Of a stretch of 64,000 nucleotides of DNA, positions 1 through 63,100 are shown one piece after another. The stretch is from Loripinus fragilis. Taxonomy: Eukaryota > Mollusca > Bivalvia > Lucinida > Lucinidae. A model generated the notes under the pieces. That model worked only from the letters and a program-made list of their open reading frames with translations, did no database searches and was not told the DNA's origin. The stretch is from assembly GCA_964019695.1 (NCBI GenBank), contig OZ026521.1, positions 33,763,601-33,827,600 on the forward strand. Direction: 5' to 3'. Numbering within the stretch: position 1 is the stretch's first letter; every line of letters starts with the position of its first letter. The position numbers and the translations under genes were made by a program.

Positions 1-96
1 AATCCTAGCTTAGTACTGGTTCAACCCAGGAAGACCCGTCCCTTTATATCTGAAAGATTGTTGATGGGACGTAAAGAATCAAATCAAACAAACAAA
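1..96 (+). mobile_element. SINE tail, cut by the window edge
   Basis: This is the 3' part of the tRNA-derived SINE seen whole at 52678 and 57120: GGTTCAACCCAGGAAGAC, then GATGGGACGTAAAGAATC and the (CAAA)n end. It lies in intron 1 of the Hsp110 gene. Confidence 0.85.
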
Positions 97-280
97 AGTT
101 GCCACTCCCTGGTTGTTTTCAAATCAAATCAATTTTATTGGTATAAAGTCCAGTCACAGGACTGTCACCAGTTTTTTTTATTCATTCAGACCACTAGGGG
201 GAGCTATGGTGGAAAACGGACAAAACCTTCCCAGAAAAATCCCGCCCTCAGCCGACCTAATTCATACCATTTTGGCGGTT

Positions 281-886
281 ACGGGTCATTTCGGCCGATA
301 ACAAAATTGGCCCATGTCAATTTCGGCCCATAAATTTTGTCAACCTGGATTTCTGCAAAAGAGATGATATACCGTAGAATCGAATCGTTGGTATACTAAT
401 GAAAATATTTAAAATTTGTAAATAGAGATATATTGAGAAAAAAGGCTGAAAATATATTGACTTTGCAAACTAGTAAAGACTATAAAATGCATAGTCTGGT
501 ATCTTTATTAGATGAAATAATCATATATCACATATATATTTTCCATTAGCAAATGCAACTTGTTCAGTGAGTTAAACTGAATAATTGGATCAAGAAAATA
601 TCGCTTGCGTTTCATATGCGAGCAGGAAACGCTCTGGCTAGAGTGCACAAATGCGCAGGCTCCTCTTAGCCTTGGCTACCTATCGCCTATATGATAATCT
701 CTTCTCTTACATACAAACTCCAAATCAATTTAAACGGGTCATTCTTATTAATTATTACGTTTGTGTGGATAATTACAGGTAAGCCGATCTAATTATACAA
801 ATTATAGACAAACATACCAATTATACATAATTATATCTGTGGGCCGAAATTGTTATGGGCTGAAATGTCCAGTGACCCATTTTTGC
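281..886. mobile_element. Candidate inverted-repeat element, intron 1
   Basis: The left segment (GGGTCATTTCGGCC, then AATTTCGGCCCATAA) recurs inverted near 835-886 as GGGCCGAAATTGTTATGGGC followed by GTGACCC. The ends suggest a non-autonomous terminal-inverted-repeat element. No coding frame is recognised and no target duplication was settled. Confidence 0.45.
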
Positions 887-1538
887 ATAAAAGATGGTAA
901 AACGTTTCTTTCTGTGTGAAGGGATGCCCGATCATGACAGTTTTTCAATCTTAACAGAGGTGAGTTGTCAACAGGTGAACTCTGGCTGTTGTTTTTTTTT
1001 GCCACCTTCCTTTCTTTTTAGCAGCGCTGTCTTCAAGCTTTTCTTGCTCAGATTTTTGGTTGCAATGTGGGCCGTTTTGACCCAGGTTTGCACCACCCAA
1101 GTGTTTTAACATCAGTATCCTGATGGACTATGTTTTGAAAGAAGGCAGTGCCTACAAATAAAATGTAAAGCAAATAGATTCTTCTCTTGAAATCAGTCCC
1201 AAGTCGTGAATACCTATTGCACTAGTTCTGGTTCCCACACTTCACACACAATATCGATGATGACGCAGTAATTAGTACATCTATTGCGGGTACAGTTTTC
1301 CAATACCGCTTGTTGATTTGTCCATTTAAACAGAGCGTTTAACAACAGGTATATTCGGCCCAAACGGTGAGTTTTAAGCGCATATATCACGCCGAACAGT
1401 CTGTCCTTCAACTTGACAACTCTTGTTGGACTGCCCATTCTGCGATGTTTCATAATGACTTCTGGTCTTCAAGTTTCAGCATACTGATGATTTACAGCGG
1501 GTAAATTTGCATAAATAAAATGGCAGCATATCTTACTG

Positions 1539-1713
1539 CAGTGATTTTATTTGGCCATTTTTGAGGCCGTATATGGGAGTCATTCCCAATCCAAAAATGG
1601 CCTTTATTTTCCCAATTTCATGTATTTTAGCTCTTATTTTCCCAATTTTAATAAAATATTTTCCCAAATGTGTAGGAAAAGGTAGCTTCCCAAAATCCCA
1701 AATAAAATCACTG
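1539..1713. mobile_element. Short CAG-ended MITE with 5-bp duplication
   Basis: The ends are perfect inverted repeats, CAGTGATTTTATTTGG and its complement, and the copy is flanked on both sides by TACTG. The interior is TTTTCCCAA-rich and noncoding. Confidence 0.75.
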
Positions 1714-1914
1714 TACTGTCAGATGGCAGCATGTCCTCTGCTTATTATACATGCTACATGTACATATATTCAAGTGCACTTCAGGCTAGATTTTATCATG
1801 GAAGAAAACACTAGGAATCCTGATCTGACTGCTCCCTTTAGAGCGGTTTAATCTTGAAACTCTAGGAACGCTGATCAGACTGATCTTGGTCCATATTGTT
1901 GGCAATAAAGGCCG

Positions 1915-2103
1915 GGCCTCCAGATAAGAGTGTGTAACTGAAAATTATCGTTCTTATTTCTCAACCAAAACATATGTTGTGGGTACTCAAAAGAACCGTT
2001 TCGATGAGACGGTTCTTATGAGCACTCAAAACACATGTTTAAATTGATGGATAAGAAAATAATCGCAATTTTACGCAAATTATTTTTGCTTAACTGGCCC
2101 TAT
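1915..2103. mobile_element. MITE-A copy 1
   Basis: MITE-A is defined by ends like CCAGATAAGAGTG and TTTATCTAAACC and a central hairpin (AAGAACCGTCTC paired with GAGACGGTTCTT) flanked by ACATATGTT arms. This copy, in intron 1, has the complete plan. Confidence 0.8.
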
Positions 2104-2353
2104 GTAGGCAAGTGATTCATTTACAATTTTGGGCTTATGGGTCCTGGGACTCACTGTTTCTTATATCATTGAGTCCAACTGCAAATTTATGAGTCCAGAA
2201 CACTATTTTTAATGACAAGTCTGTAATACTAATTGCATCCTGGGACTAGCTGAAATAAAAACTTTGCATCCTAGAGACAAAATATGCACAAAAGGTGCAG
2301 TATACGCAGGTAACAAAATCACTGGTAGGCTATCTATGTGAGCACACATCAAA

Positions 2354-2591
2354 TGAGCCAGTGCATGAGATTTCCAACAATGTGGTATGTGTGACCAGCA
2401 AAGCCTCAGATCAGCCTGCGCATACGCACAGTCTGATCAGAGCCTTTGCTAGTCGCTTGAGTATTATATGATTGTTAAGCTACTGACTGAACATCACTTT
2501 GGGTTCCTAAGCTTAAAATGAGGCTGCAGAGGCTTGTCCGAGTCTACACATGTCAAAATTCCACATTGTTGGAAATCCCATGCACTGGCTC
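2354..2591. mobile_element. MITE-B copy 1
   Basis: MITE-B is about 237 bp with inverted ends carrying GAGCC and ATTTCCAACAATGTGG. Here the outer arms read GAGCCAGTGCATGAGATTTC and its complement with one difference. It ends 51 bp before exon 2. Confidence 0.82.
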
Positions 2592-2642
2592 AAATGTCAT
2601 TATTGGCAGGAAGAGTTAAGTGTTTACCATTGACCATTTCAG

Positions 2643-53980
<51,338 letters not shown>

Positions 53981-54509
53981 TGATAATGTTGTTGTTAGAT
54001 AGCTTGTTGATGTCTTAATTGTTTTTGTATGTGCTAAGGTAATTGGCTACATTTTTACAAGCAGACAAGTGATTTCCTGAAAGCTTGTATACTTACTAGT
54101 CTAAAAGGGGAGGTAGGTTTAGCTCAAAGAGTTTGTCCGATGGGAAGCAGTTTGTTGCCTTGAAGTCTAGACTGGTTTGGTAGCAGACCAAAAAATCAAA
54201 TTTGATTCTGTACCTTTTGAAAAAGTGTAGATCCAGATAAGCTGGCTTCATCAGAGCCCGCCGATCAGAATCCGTACTTTCTCATCTATTCAATGAGTCA
54301 ATATTAGCCCTGACCATAGCTGTTCACTGGGATGTTAAACTACAGACTAAACAAATACTAGGTCGAAAATGGTAATCTCCTTTGCAAGTGTTTCCATTAC
54401 CTTAATTCAGGTCACATATCCTACTGCTACTACTAAAACAATCTGTAAGGCAGACCGTCAGCGTTGTAGTAAAATGATGCTTCATTCATTATGAGTCATC
54501 TCATCCATA
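53981..54509 (+). other. 3' UTR and proximal flank of the Hsp110 gene
   Basis: Sequence after the stop is noncoding. No AATAAA was seen in this stretch, so the polyadenylation site is undetermined. Short repeat remnants occur (GTAGATCCAGATAAGCTGGC near 54226 and a SINE-like tail at 54296-54358). Confidence 0.5.
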
Positions 54510-54658
54510 TGTCCAGATAAGGATAGTTTGTGCTCCTAAAATTGCATTCATTTCCTTACCCATCAATTTAAACATTTGTTTTGAGTACCCACAACATATG
54601 TTTTGGTTGAAAAATAAGAAAAATAATTTTCCAGTACGCACTCTTATCTGGAGGCCTG
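54510..54658. mobile_element. MITE-A copy 18, hairpin deleted
   Basis: Both ends are complete, TGTCCAGATAAG and CTCTTATCTGGAGGCC, but the central AACCGTCTC/GAGACGG is lost. Confidence 0.78.
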
Positions 54659-54885
54659 CTTATCTGGTTTGTTACCACATTTCAGTAGTCTGATACTAGA
54701 ATCATGATAACTCAAATTACCTTGAAGTCTGATCCGAGGTAATCTGCCATTAGGCATATCAGCAAAGATAATAAGAGTGCTATGCTGGCTGCATGCACAT
54801 GATTGATTTTGTCCTTTTAACATCTGGGCCTTGACTTGAGAAAACCTGTCTTTGGTGTTTCCGATAAAGTGAGATTCAAACCAAC

Positions 54886-55065
54886 CTGCTCAGCTACAGA
54901 GACTAGCTAGAAAATTGAAATTTCGCTTGTAGCAAGTCTTGATATACTTTCTAATAAGCAAAATAATAACAAAGGCGCTGATCAGACTGTGCAGGCTGGT
55001 CTGCGCCTTTGTTATTGGCAAACCTCTGAAGACAGGGTTTTCTCGTGTCGAGGCTAATATGATGT
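54886..55065. repeat. Dispersed repeat, relative of 2878-3060
   Basis: Shares GAGACTAGCTAGAAAATTG, TGTAGCAAGTCTTGATA, CAGGCTGGTCTG and TTTTCTCGTGTCGAGG with the intron 2 copy. Confidence 0.6.
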
Positions 55066-55100
55066 TGCTTCTGGGAGTGAAATAACACCATATAAGGCTT

Positions 55101-55324
55101 AAATGAAATGTATGTGTGGTTCCTGTCGCCTACCTACCCTAACTTTTTTAACCCTACCCTAAACATTAAAATTGTCTTTTGAGAAAAATTACCTAAAATG
55201 GGCACTTTTTCAGATTTTGTCGCTATTTTCTTTGTTAAATGTTATAACAAAATTTAATAATTTCCCTACCTACCTACCCTAAATTTTGTTGGTAAACAAC
55301 AGGAACCACACATATATTTCATTT
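55101..55324. mobile_element. MITE with ~26-bp inverted ends
   Basis: AAATGAAATGTATGTGTGGT and then TCCTG are matched by the inverted right end with one difference. Inside, CCTACCTACCCTAA occurs near both ends. Confidence 0.75.
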
Positions 55325-55743
55325 AGGCCTAATATTAAAATTGATGCAGATTTAGTAACATTAGCTAATGACACCTATACTAACATTGGGTATATATGGC
55401 AAAATGTTAGCATTTTTACTCCAAAAAAATTTCAAAAATCTTTTAGTCGTATGATAAATAGAATTCTTGCTCCTGAATAACTTTAAACTTGTTGCGAAAA
55501 AGATAAAATGCTTGGCATGCCTCAAATTTTATTTCTTCCTCAATAAGTTCAATACGTGAGGACACATGCAAGATCCTCTATGATATTGATATAATTAAAT
55601 ATGTAGGCATTATTATGTCAGAAATGTGGGTCATGTATTTATTAGCAGAAAAGTGCTTGAAGGTTTTTTGTCCGTCCCAATTAATTCATTTTCTTTAACT
55701 ATTTCAACTAAACATTAGATAGCCATAGAGCATATTTTCAACC

Positions 55744-55919
55744 ATAGGTTAAGATAAACAAAATTTTTGAGCATAAAATTGTAAATGTTTTCTAATCCAT
55801 CAGTTTGAACATATGTTTTGGGTGCTCATTGAGACATTTCTTTTGAGTACCCACAACATATGTTTTGGTTGAGAAATAAGAAAATTAATTTTTTGGTATG
55901 CACTCTTAACTAAAGGCCT
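55744..55919. mobile_element. MITE-A copy 19
   Basis: ATAGGTTAAGATAAAC to CTCTTAACTAAAGGCC; the left hairpin arm is deleted. Confidence 0.77.
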
Positions 55920-56480
55920 GTTTTCAACTGCATTTAAATTTATTAAAATCTGTGGGCATTAGAATATCTATGTCAAGAATATGTGCTTATTTTAAGAAAT
56001 TTGATTGTTAAAAGCTGTATTTTAATACTTGAATCTGCTATTTACTGGTGCTTTACCCTGTTTATTTTGAAAACCTATTAACAGATATAATGACATTGTG
56101 TAGAGCAAGATGCAATGCAGCTTTCTGTGGCATCTTCACTAGGTGTACGCAATTTGTCAATGTACCAGAATGTTTTGATTCATCAAGGTCTGCATTGTTT
56201 GCAAAGATCAGGGAAAGTGATACAATGTTATTTTGAAATTTTCAAGTGTGAACCTGCAAACTATGTAGGCCTCATCTTGTGCTAAGTTGCATATATTAGA
56301 TATATGCTAACACTAAAGGTGCAGACCAGCCTGTGCATCCACTGAGTCTGATCATCACCCTTATTATGCTACATCTAGAAAGTATAATATTATACATACT
56401 ACATCCAGAATTGCAAAATCTAGGTAGTCTCCAATGCAAAGCAGATACTGTTTGTGTATTTTAGTGACTGCAAAATTTAA

Positions 56481-56716
56481 CTCTTAAAGCGCCAATCGCA
56501 ACAAAGCGTCTGCTTTTCTCGTCTGCTGAAATGTTTAAGTAGCCTTTATGGCAAACAGTGCCAACCCAGATCAGACGTTTCCTATAGGAGCAGTCTGTTC
56601 TGGGTCCACGCTGTTTGCTTCTATACTTAATTCGTCAGTAATGTTAGGCTATTTTTGCAGCAGACGACTTCAGCAGATGACATTTTCAGATGCATTTTTT
56701 CTTTGCGCTTTAAGGG
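56481..56716. mobile_element. TTAA-type MITE, slightly decayed
   Basis: Ends CTCTTAAAGCGCCAA and the complement of TTTGCGCTTTAAGGG; the left flank is TTAA and the right flank CTAA, one change from a perfect duplication. Confidence 0.62.
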
Positions 56717-57119
56717 CTAATTATACACACTACATCAAGAATTGCAAGGCAGATAAGGTTTGTGTATTTTAGTTACTGCAAAATTTAACTTGCATTGAAA
56801 TCAGAAAAATTGCCTATGAGACTTTTATACAAAACCTCTAATTTTATACTTAGCAGGAAATTGTCTGGTTTTGATATGGTTTGTCTGGTGATAGAAATTT
56901 TTATGCATTAGATTAGATAACACTGGAGTTAAGGTGGCACTCTAATATCTAACATAGCCCTAGGTGAAGTTTTCAATTGAAAAATGGCAATATTGTTCTT
57001 GTTTCTCAATGAAAACATTTGTTTGGGAGTCTGTGGGTATTGATAACATGGTTGCAAACCTCAAAGACAGGTTTTCTTGCGATGAGGACCAAATAAGAAA
57101 ACTAAAACAGTCCCTTTAT

Positions 57120-57321
57120 GGGAGCGCAGTGGCTCAGTGGTAGAGTGCTTGACTCGAGACCGAGGGGCTGCGGGTTCGAGCCTCACAGGCGTCACTGCGT
57201 TGTGGTCCTTGAGCAAGACACATTTATCCTAGCTTAGTACTGGTTCAACCCAGGAAGACCCGTCCCTGTTTAACTGAAAGATAGTTGATCGGAAGTAAAG
57301 AATCAAATCAAGCAAACAAAC
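57120..57321 (+). mobile_element. tRNA-derived SINE, full length with 16-bp duplication
   Basis: Nearly identical to the 52678 copy. AAAACAGTCCCTTTAT flanks it at 57104-57119 and 57322-57337. Confidence 0.92.
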
Positions 57322-57539
57322 AAAACAGTCCCTTTATAACACACCTCATTATAACATGGATTTGGATATAACCCAGTTATGTGGCTCCCAAATTTTCTAA
57401 CCATGGAATTTTACGAAGGAATTATAAGAAAATGACCATAAAATGGTCCATCTCCTATAATTCCTTTGTAAAATTGACCCTTTATTACTGCTTTAACTTC
57501 TAACACTTTCCTTTCATATGGACCCCAAACATAGCGTTA

Positions 57540-57720
57540 GGCCGAATAAAAAATAATTGTGTTTTGGGTAACGGGTGTCCAGGAAAAATATAATTTTATG
57601 CATTTTGAAAGGCATTTCGCCTTTCAAAATGCATAAAATTACATATTTTACAGAAAACCTGAAAAAATTCTAAGTTTCACCAGTAAATTTAGGTAGGGTC
57701 GGGTTACCCTAACCATCTGT
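57540..57720. repeat. Repeat with perfect hairpin
   Basis: ATTTTATGCATTTTGAAAGG and its complement form a hairpin at 57591-57640 with a loop of a few bases. The flanking TTTAGGTAGGGTCGGGTTAC recurs at 47440-47520. Confidence 0.6.
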
Positions 57721-58270
57721 ATTTTTTATTTTGGCCTTATAAAAGGAACTGCTTTGTACTTTGATACCCCTGTAATCTAGGGCTATGAGTTGAGTGAATT
57801 GTTAATTTGTGATGTTATTTATGAAGTTTGTACTTTTGTATAAATATGTACATAATGACGTAAATGAGCCTTTTCCTAACGTTAATCAAAATTGTGACTT
57901 AATAGACCAGTGCATGCACTGAATGGCCTACTGTCCGCTCTGGTCTCTAATTTTTAATGTCTAAACTTTAAAAATGTTCCTGAAAGAATGCCATAGACTC
58001 TGATCAGAGACTGAGAAGTTCCTGAATAATTCTTGGCTTTACAAGAATCTCTCAGATCACAATATAGGGTGTTGCCTTTATAACATTATTGGTAACATTG
58101 CCGATTTTGATCAAATTTAGTCTTTATTTTCCCTTTTAAACTGGAGAAACCAATGTCATAAATTTGATTTGAAATTGGAATGGGCTCAGCTGTTGATAAA
58201 TGTTGTTTGTAAAGCAATATATATAGCTAAGCAATGGTATACAGCAGCTTGCTTTTAGAATCCGCCCATC

Positions 58271-58459
58271 AGTCCAGATAAGCAAATGTTTGAGCATAAA
58301 AGTGTAAAAACTTCCTTGTCTATCAATTTAAATATAAGTTGTGGGTACTCAAAAGAACCGTCTCATTGAGACAGTTCTTTTGAGTACCTACAACGTAAAT
58401 TTTGGTTTAGGAACAAGTAAATTAATTTTTGATTACGCCCTCTTATCTGGAGACTGACT
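58271..58459. mobile_element. MITE-A copy 20
   Basis: Clear ends GTCCAGATAAGC and CTTATCTGGAGAC, with a full hairpin AAGAACCGTCTC/GAGACAGTTCTT; the best copy for defining the termini. Confidence 0.83.
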
Positions 58460-58571
58460 ACTCTAACAGCAATTACTCTAATACATTCTAAAATTCATTT
58501 TATGATCATTCCATTGCTTTTTCATCTAATGATATTTATATTTGCGGTGGATAATTTTTTTCTTGCACAAT

Positions 58572-58648
58572 GCAGAAGGTATTCTGCAATTTTTACCATA
58601 GGTATTCTGCAATTTTTACCATAGGTTTTCTGCAATTTTTACCATAGG
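58572..58648. repeat. 25-bp tandem repeat, three units
   Basis: AGGTATTCTGCAATTTTTAC plus CATAG occurs three times with one T/A change. Confidence 0.85.
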
Positions 58649-58818
58649 TAAAAATCTCCAATTTCAACCTTGACTTCTTACCATTGAGTGGATTATATCC
58701 ATGACTGTTATTAGATACAGGTCCAAGATCTAGGGGCATGTTGTTTTTTATTTGATCAACACAAAGTATGAATAACCAATCAATACACATTTAGATTTAA
58801 AAAGATAGACTAATTTAA

Positions 58819-58980
58819 CCCTTGTCCTGCCACTGTAAATCAAGATCAGCTGGCTTCTAACAAAGCCATCTGATCAGGATCCACATGCTGTTTTCCACTC
58901 TAACACTCTAACATGCTTATAACTTCGGGTTAACAGGATTAAAATTGGGGAGGAGTGTAGTACAAACAGCATGACAAGGG
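58819..58980. mobile_element. TTAA-flanked MITE (162 bp)
   Basis: Ends CCCTTGTCCTGC and, inverted, CCCTTGTCATGC are flanked by TTAA at 58815-58818 and 58981-58984. Confidence 0.85.
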
Positions 58981-59029
58981 TTAATGCAAATTTAGATTTA
59001 AAAAAAATGATTCACCCATTAAATGCAAA

Positions 59030-59822
59030 TTTAGGCTAAACTCGATTTTTATGTTTTTCACATTGATAATCGGCGATAACTTTTTTCTTATTAATTTTAT
59101 CAAACCGTGTTCGCGATGAAAGTTGTAGAGAAAAATTAGCGCCAATTTCTCCAAACGGTTCTAACGTCCAAAATGCTGCAGTTAACTCTGCGCATAGATG
59201 CACTCTTTGAGTATTTTAAGCAAAGCGCATACTCAAAGTCAAACATGTCAGTCAAAAAGCTGCATTGCACAGCCCTGATTCACTTACTAAGGCGATGGAT
59301 GGCTTGTTCAAATTTATTGGTAATTGCGCCTGATTCGCTCATGCGTTAAGCTATTGGGGTCATCTCAAAGCTGTCCGTTTAGGAGCACGTGCATAAGAGA
59401 AAAATGGCACGTCATGCGAGATCCCAGCTTCTGTACTTACAGATGATCATGCTCAAAGTAGATTCTGAATATGTGCGGTACATTCTTAGTGTGCATACAG
59501 CAAGATTTCACTATACACAGCCATCGAATAACAGTATGTATACCCCTTGTGAACATTCTTTTGAGATGAACCCTTTTGTCAAACCTCTACGAAATATATC
59601 TGTCAATAAATGACTTTGAAATTTTGGCTGAATTGAATGTTATGCAAAATCTTCATCTATGTGCACAAAATTCTGTTTGCACCACAAACTTGGGACCTTT
59701 TGGAAAAATTGGTGCTAATTTTTCTCTACAACTTTCATCGCGAACACGGTTTGATAAAATTAATAAGAAAAACGTTATCGCCGAAAATCAATGTGAAAAA
59801 CATAAAAAATCAAGTTTAGGAA
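59030..59822. mobile_element. Element with ~120-bp inverted ends
   Basis: About 120 bp at the left, including AATTTTATCAAACCGTGTTC and GCGATGAAAGTTGTAGAG, recur inverted at 59700-59822 with few differences. The 540-bp interior has no supported gene. Confidence 0.82.
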
Positions 59823-60099
59823 GGTTGATTTACCACTATATATATATATAAAAAAAAAAATGATTTACAATTAGTCCACATTTAGATTTAAAGGATGACT
59901 GAACAATAAATTTTGACATGTATAATTTTTTGTTGCTTGATTTGAACCTGTAAACACAACAAAGTACAAGTGCATAGAACAGCATAGCCAAAAAGGCTTC
60001 TTTTTCTCAAACTAAATCTTCTATGTAAATGAATCTGAACAGACAGAATATAATAATTATTATAAAGGCTCAGTAATACACAAACATTAGACAATTTAA

Positions 60100-60289
60100 C
60101 CCTTAAAATGCCTATCTCAATTGCAATGAATGAAAGTTTTGGGAAATGTTTCTGGATGTTCAGGAAAAAATTAGTCTTATCGTCAGCAGATGATTCACAA
60201 AAAATATCAAGTCTTATTTTGATTTCTTAATGCAGCAACAAAATGTGAAAATTTCATCCAGTGCAGATATTTCAGTAGTGTTTTAAGGG
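60100..60289. mobile_element. TTAA-flanked MITE (190 bp)
   Basis: Ends CCCTTAAAA and TTTTAAGGG with TTAA on both sides (60096-60099 and 60290-60293). Confidence 0.82.
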
Positions 60290-60927
60290 TTAACATTGTC
60301 AGATTGAATTGAGGTAAGTTCAAGAGCGAATGGGGGTGTTGACTGGTATCCTGCTGCACACAATGTATATATAATATGGTACCAGTCGATCAAGGTCTCC
60401 CAAACATTGGATTGAACTTGACTCGAATATCATAAATTCAACTCATCCTAGTTCATATTTTTAAATTTACGCTCTTGTATGTGCTTGGCTGAAACTGTTA
60501 ATCTACTACTATGGTGTTGTTACATATTCGTAATTCTGTTAAAGGAAATGATTAAAATTGCTGCTCTTATAAACTTGTGTGTTCTAGTATTCTTTATCAC
60601 GCCTGGGCGCTAAATATATAGCTGGGGCCACGCATAGCTGTCATTCAAAGTGAAATTGATCGTTCTTTATCCCACCTTGCAATGATAACAGCAAACTGTA
60701 TCACACCTAATAAGCACCTCTTCGCATAACTTAAAAAAGGTTATACTGTCTTTTGAAAACAGTGTAGATCCAGATCTGCTGGCTTCTCATGAAGCCAGCT
60801 GATCAGGATCTGCACTGATTTTCATTCACACAATATATCTATATTTATAGTGAAATTACACAACTGGATTGACTTGAAACGGAAGTTCATATAATGTAAT
60901 TAACACATCAAGTACTAATTGTGTGTT

Positions 60928-61088
60928 GTGATGAGCACTGTGGTAGAGTGCTTGACTCGAGATTGAGAGGTTTCTGGTTCGAGCCTCACCGGAGGCACTG
61001 CATTGTGTCCTTGAACAAGACACTTTACCTCTGCTCAGTACTGGTTCAACCCAGGAAGACCTGTCCCGACATGACTGAAAAACTGTTG
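60928..61088 (+). mobile_element. SINE, diverged
   Basis: TGGTAGAGTGCTTGACTCGA, B-box GGTTCGAGCCT, GTGTCCTTGAACAAGACAC and GGTTCAACCCAGGAAGACC; the tail is replaced by the following repeat. Confidence 0.78.
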
Positions 61089-62170
61089 ACCTTGCCGTAA
61101 AGTAAGTCAAGGTCAACCCACAATAACCATTTGTGAAAACTTGGTAGGGCCAACATCCCCAGTGCTTAATACCATGTCCCAAGATCATCAGCCTTCTGGT
61201 TCTGGATAAAAAGATTTTTAAAGGGTTTTTACCATATATGGGTGTGGTGGCCATCTTGGTCATGTGGCCAAAGTAATTTGCATAAATTTTGGTTAACCTA
61301 TCATAAGGAGTCTCCATATGAAATTTGAGTTCAATTGGCCAAGTGGTTTCTGAGAAAACTATGTTTTAATATATTGATGGACTCCAATATGAGCGACCTT
61401 GGTTGAAAGGTCCAAGGTCAACCTTGACCTTTGGAACTTTCCTATAGCGTTAAACATATCAAGCGAGAATAATGACTGGCTTCAACAGTTTTCAAAAAAT
61501 GAACTTTTCAAAATAATTCCCATTTAAATGCATTAGGATGCAAATTTGACCTTGACATTAAGTAGGTCAAGGTAAATCTAGGATCATCATTTGAACAAAC
61601 TTGGTAGGCCCCACATCCCCAATGCTACATACCAAGTCCCAAGGTCATCAGCCTTCTGGTTCTGGAGAAGATCTTTAAAGAGTTTTTACCATATATGGGC
61701 GCGGCGGCCATCTTGGTCTGGTGACAAGGATCATTTTTTGTTTGATTTGATTCTTTACGTCCACTCAACAATCTTTCAGTTATGCGGGACGATCTTCCTG
61801 GGTTGAACCAGTACTAAGCTAGGATAAATGTCTTGCTCAAGGACCACAACACAGTGACGCCGGTGAGGCTCGAACCGGCGGCCCTTCGGTCTCGAATCAA
61901 GCACTCTACCACTGAGCCATTGCGCTCCCTAAATGACAAGGATCATTTGAACAAACTTTCATTCCCCCATCCTAAGGAGTCTCCATATGAAATTTGAGTT
62001 CAATTGGCCCAGTGGTTTCAGAGGAGAGGTTTAAAAATGTTGATGGACGGAAGCAGGAGTCATAGGTATACCATTAGCTCACCCATGAGCCTTCGGCTCA
62101 GGTGAGCTAAAAAATCTGAAATCAACAGCTCAGGTGAATAGTATAGGCTCATTGAGCCTCTTGTTTCTAA
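61089..62170. repeat. Dispersed repeat with two ~450-bp direct subunits
   Basis: AAGTCAAGGTCAAC, CATCAGCCTTCTGGTTCTGG, TTTTTACCATATATGGGYG-type sequence and GGAGTCTCCATATGAAATTT occur in both halves (from 61099 and from 61560). The end carries GAGCCTTCGGCTCAGGTGAG. A 153-codon - strand frame over it is not supported as a gene. Confidence 0.7.
61747..61933 (-). mobile_element. tRNA-derived SINE, minus strand, 15-bp duplication
   Basis: Complement of the full SINE, ending in TGCGCTCCC at 61929. TGACAAGGATCATTT flanks it at 61732-61746 and 61934-61948, inside the dispersed repeat. Confidence 0.9.
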
Positions 62171-62442
62171 TCTAGATGTTTTGAAAAAAAATGCAGAAAT
62201 AAAATCAGAGTGTTTAACCGGCTGGATCCAGATCACGACTGATTTTGTCTGGCAAACTGCAAAGGTTGTCAGTAGATGACCAGTCATCATAAGGAGGGAA
62301 TCAGCTAGAATAGTGGCAACCAATCAAGAAACTAAAGTCAGTTTTATACAGATATTTTAATCAGTTTCTGAGACTCACAACACTGAAACAATAAGAAAAC
62401 TGAAACATCAACATCTGGATAACATATATCTTGCAAAATAAA

Positions 62443-62651
62443 CCCTTTACTCCTTAATAACGCCTTTGATATATCATGTTTTTGAAATATTATGGAAAAT
62501 GGAGCATTTGCTCCTTTGAGTAAATGCTACATTTTCCATAATATTTTCAAAAGTATTCAAAATTCTACCTAAATTTTTCATGATTTTTTTTTCAATTTGT
62601 CTAAAAATAGAAATGATGTAATGATCTAAATATAGCCTATGGAGTAAAGGG
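62443..62651. mobile_element. TTAA-type MITE (209 bp)
   Basis: Ends CCCTTTACTCC and its complement; right flank TTAA, left flank TAAA (one change). An inner hairpin has AATATTATGGAAAATG arms. Confidence 0.72.
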
Positions 62652-62665
62652 TTAAAGCATCTTAA

Positions 62666-63096
62666 CCCTTGTCATGGTGAATATTTTAGGTACTACATTC
62701 CTCCCTGATTCTTATCCTATTGATCTGCATCATTCCAGTTATAAGCATGTATTTTCAATCTGAGTGGAAAACTAGAATCTGATCAGAGGTTATAAAACAT
62801 TTTTCATGCTCAACTCAAGAAATTTCAACTGCTCATAAAAACTAAAATACCAACAAATAAAGGTTGTTTTTTTTTTGCTTTAAGTCTCAGATGTATTTAT
62901 CTTGCTAATAAATGTTAAAATGCCAACAATTGTTGGCATTTTAACATTTATGAGCAGGATAAATTTCGTGCTCAGCTGAGTTGAGTATGAAAAAAGTTTT
63001 ATTACCTCAGGGCCAGATGGCTTCATTTGAAGCCAGCTGATCAGGATCTACAGTGTTTTCAAAAAAACAGTAAAACCTGATTCAGCAGGTCAAGGG
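62666..63096. mobile_element. TTAA-flanked MITE split by MITE-C
   Basis: CCCTTGTCATG at the left and the complement of CAGGTCAAGGG at the right, with TTAA at 62662-62665 and 63097-63100; related to the copy at 58819. MITE-C copy 2 lies inside it. Confidence 0.75.
62786..63008. mobile_element. MITE-C copy 2
   Basis: GAGGTTATAAAACATTTTTC start, ATGTTAAAATGCCAACAATT hairpin and AAGTTTTATTACCTC end; inverted relative to copy 1. Confidence 0.75.
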
Positions 63097-63100
63097 TTAA

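Noticed and set aside
1..2642. Exon 1 of the Hsp110 gene
   Set aside because: No frame with the expected N-terminal glycine-rich phosphate loop was seen; the exon probably lies left of the window.
2620..2642. ATG at 2620 as a start codon for the gene
   Set aside because: It lies before a strong acceptor (ccatttcag at 2642) and its residues do not match the family; the exon is internal.
60856..61317. 153-codon - strand frame
   Set aside because: It reads through a SINE and a dispersed repeat; the protein is translated repeat sequence.
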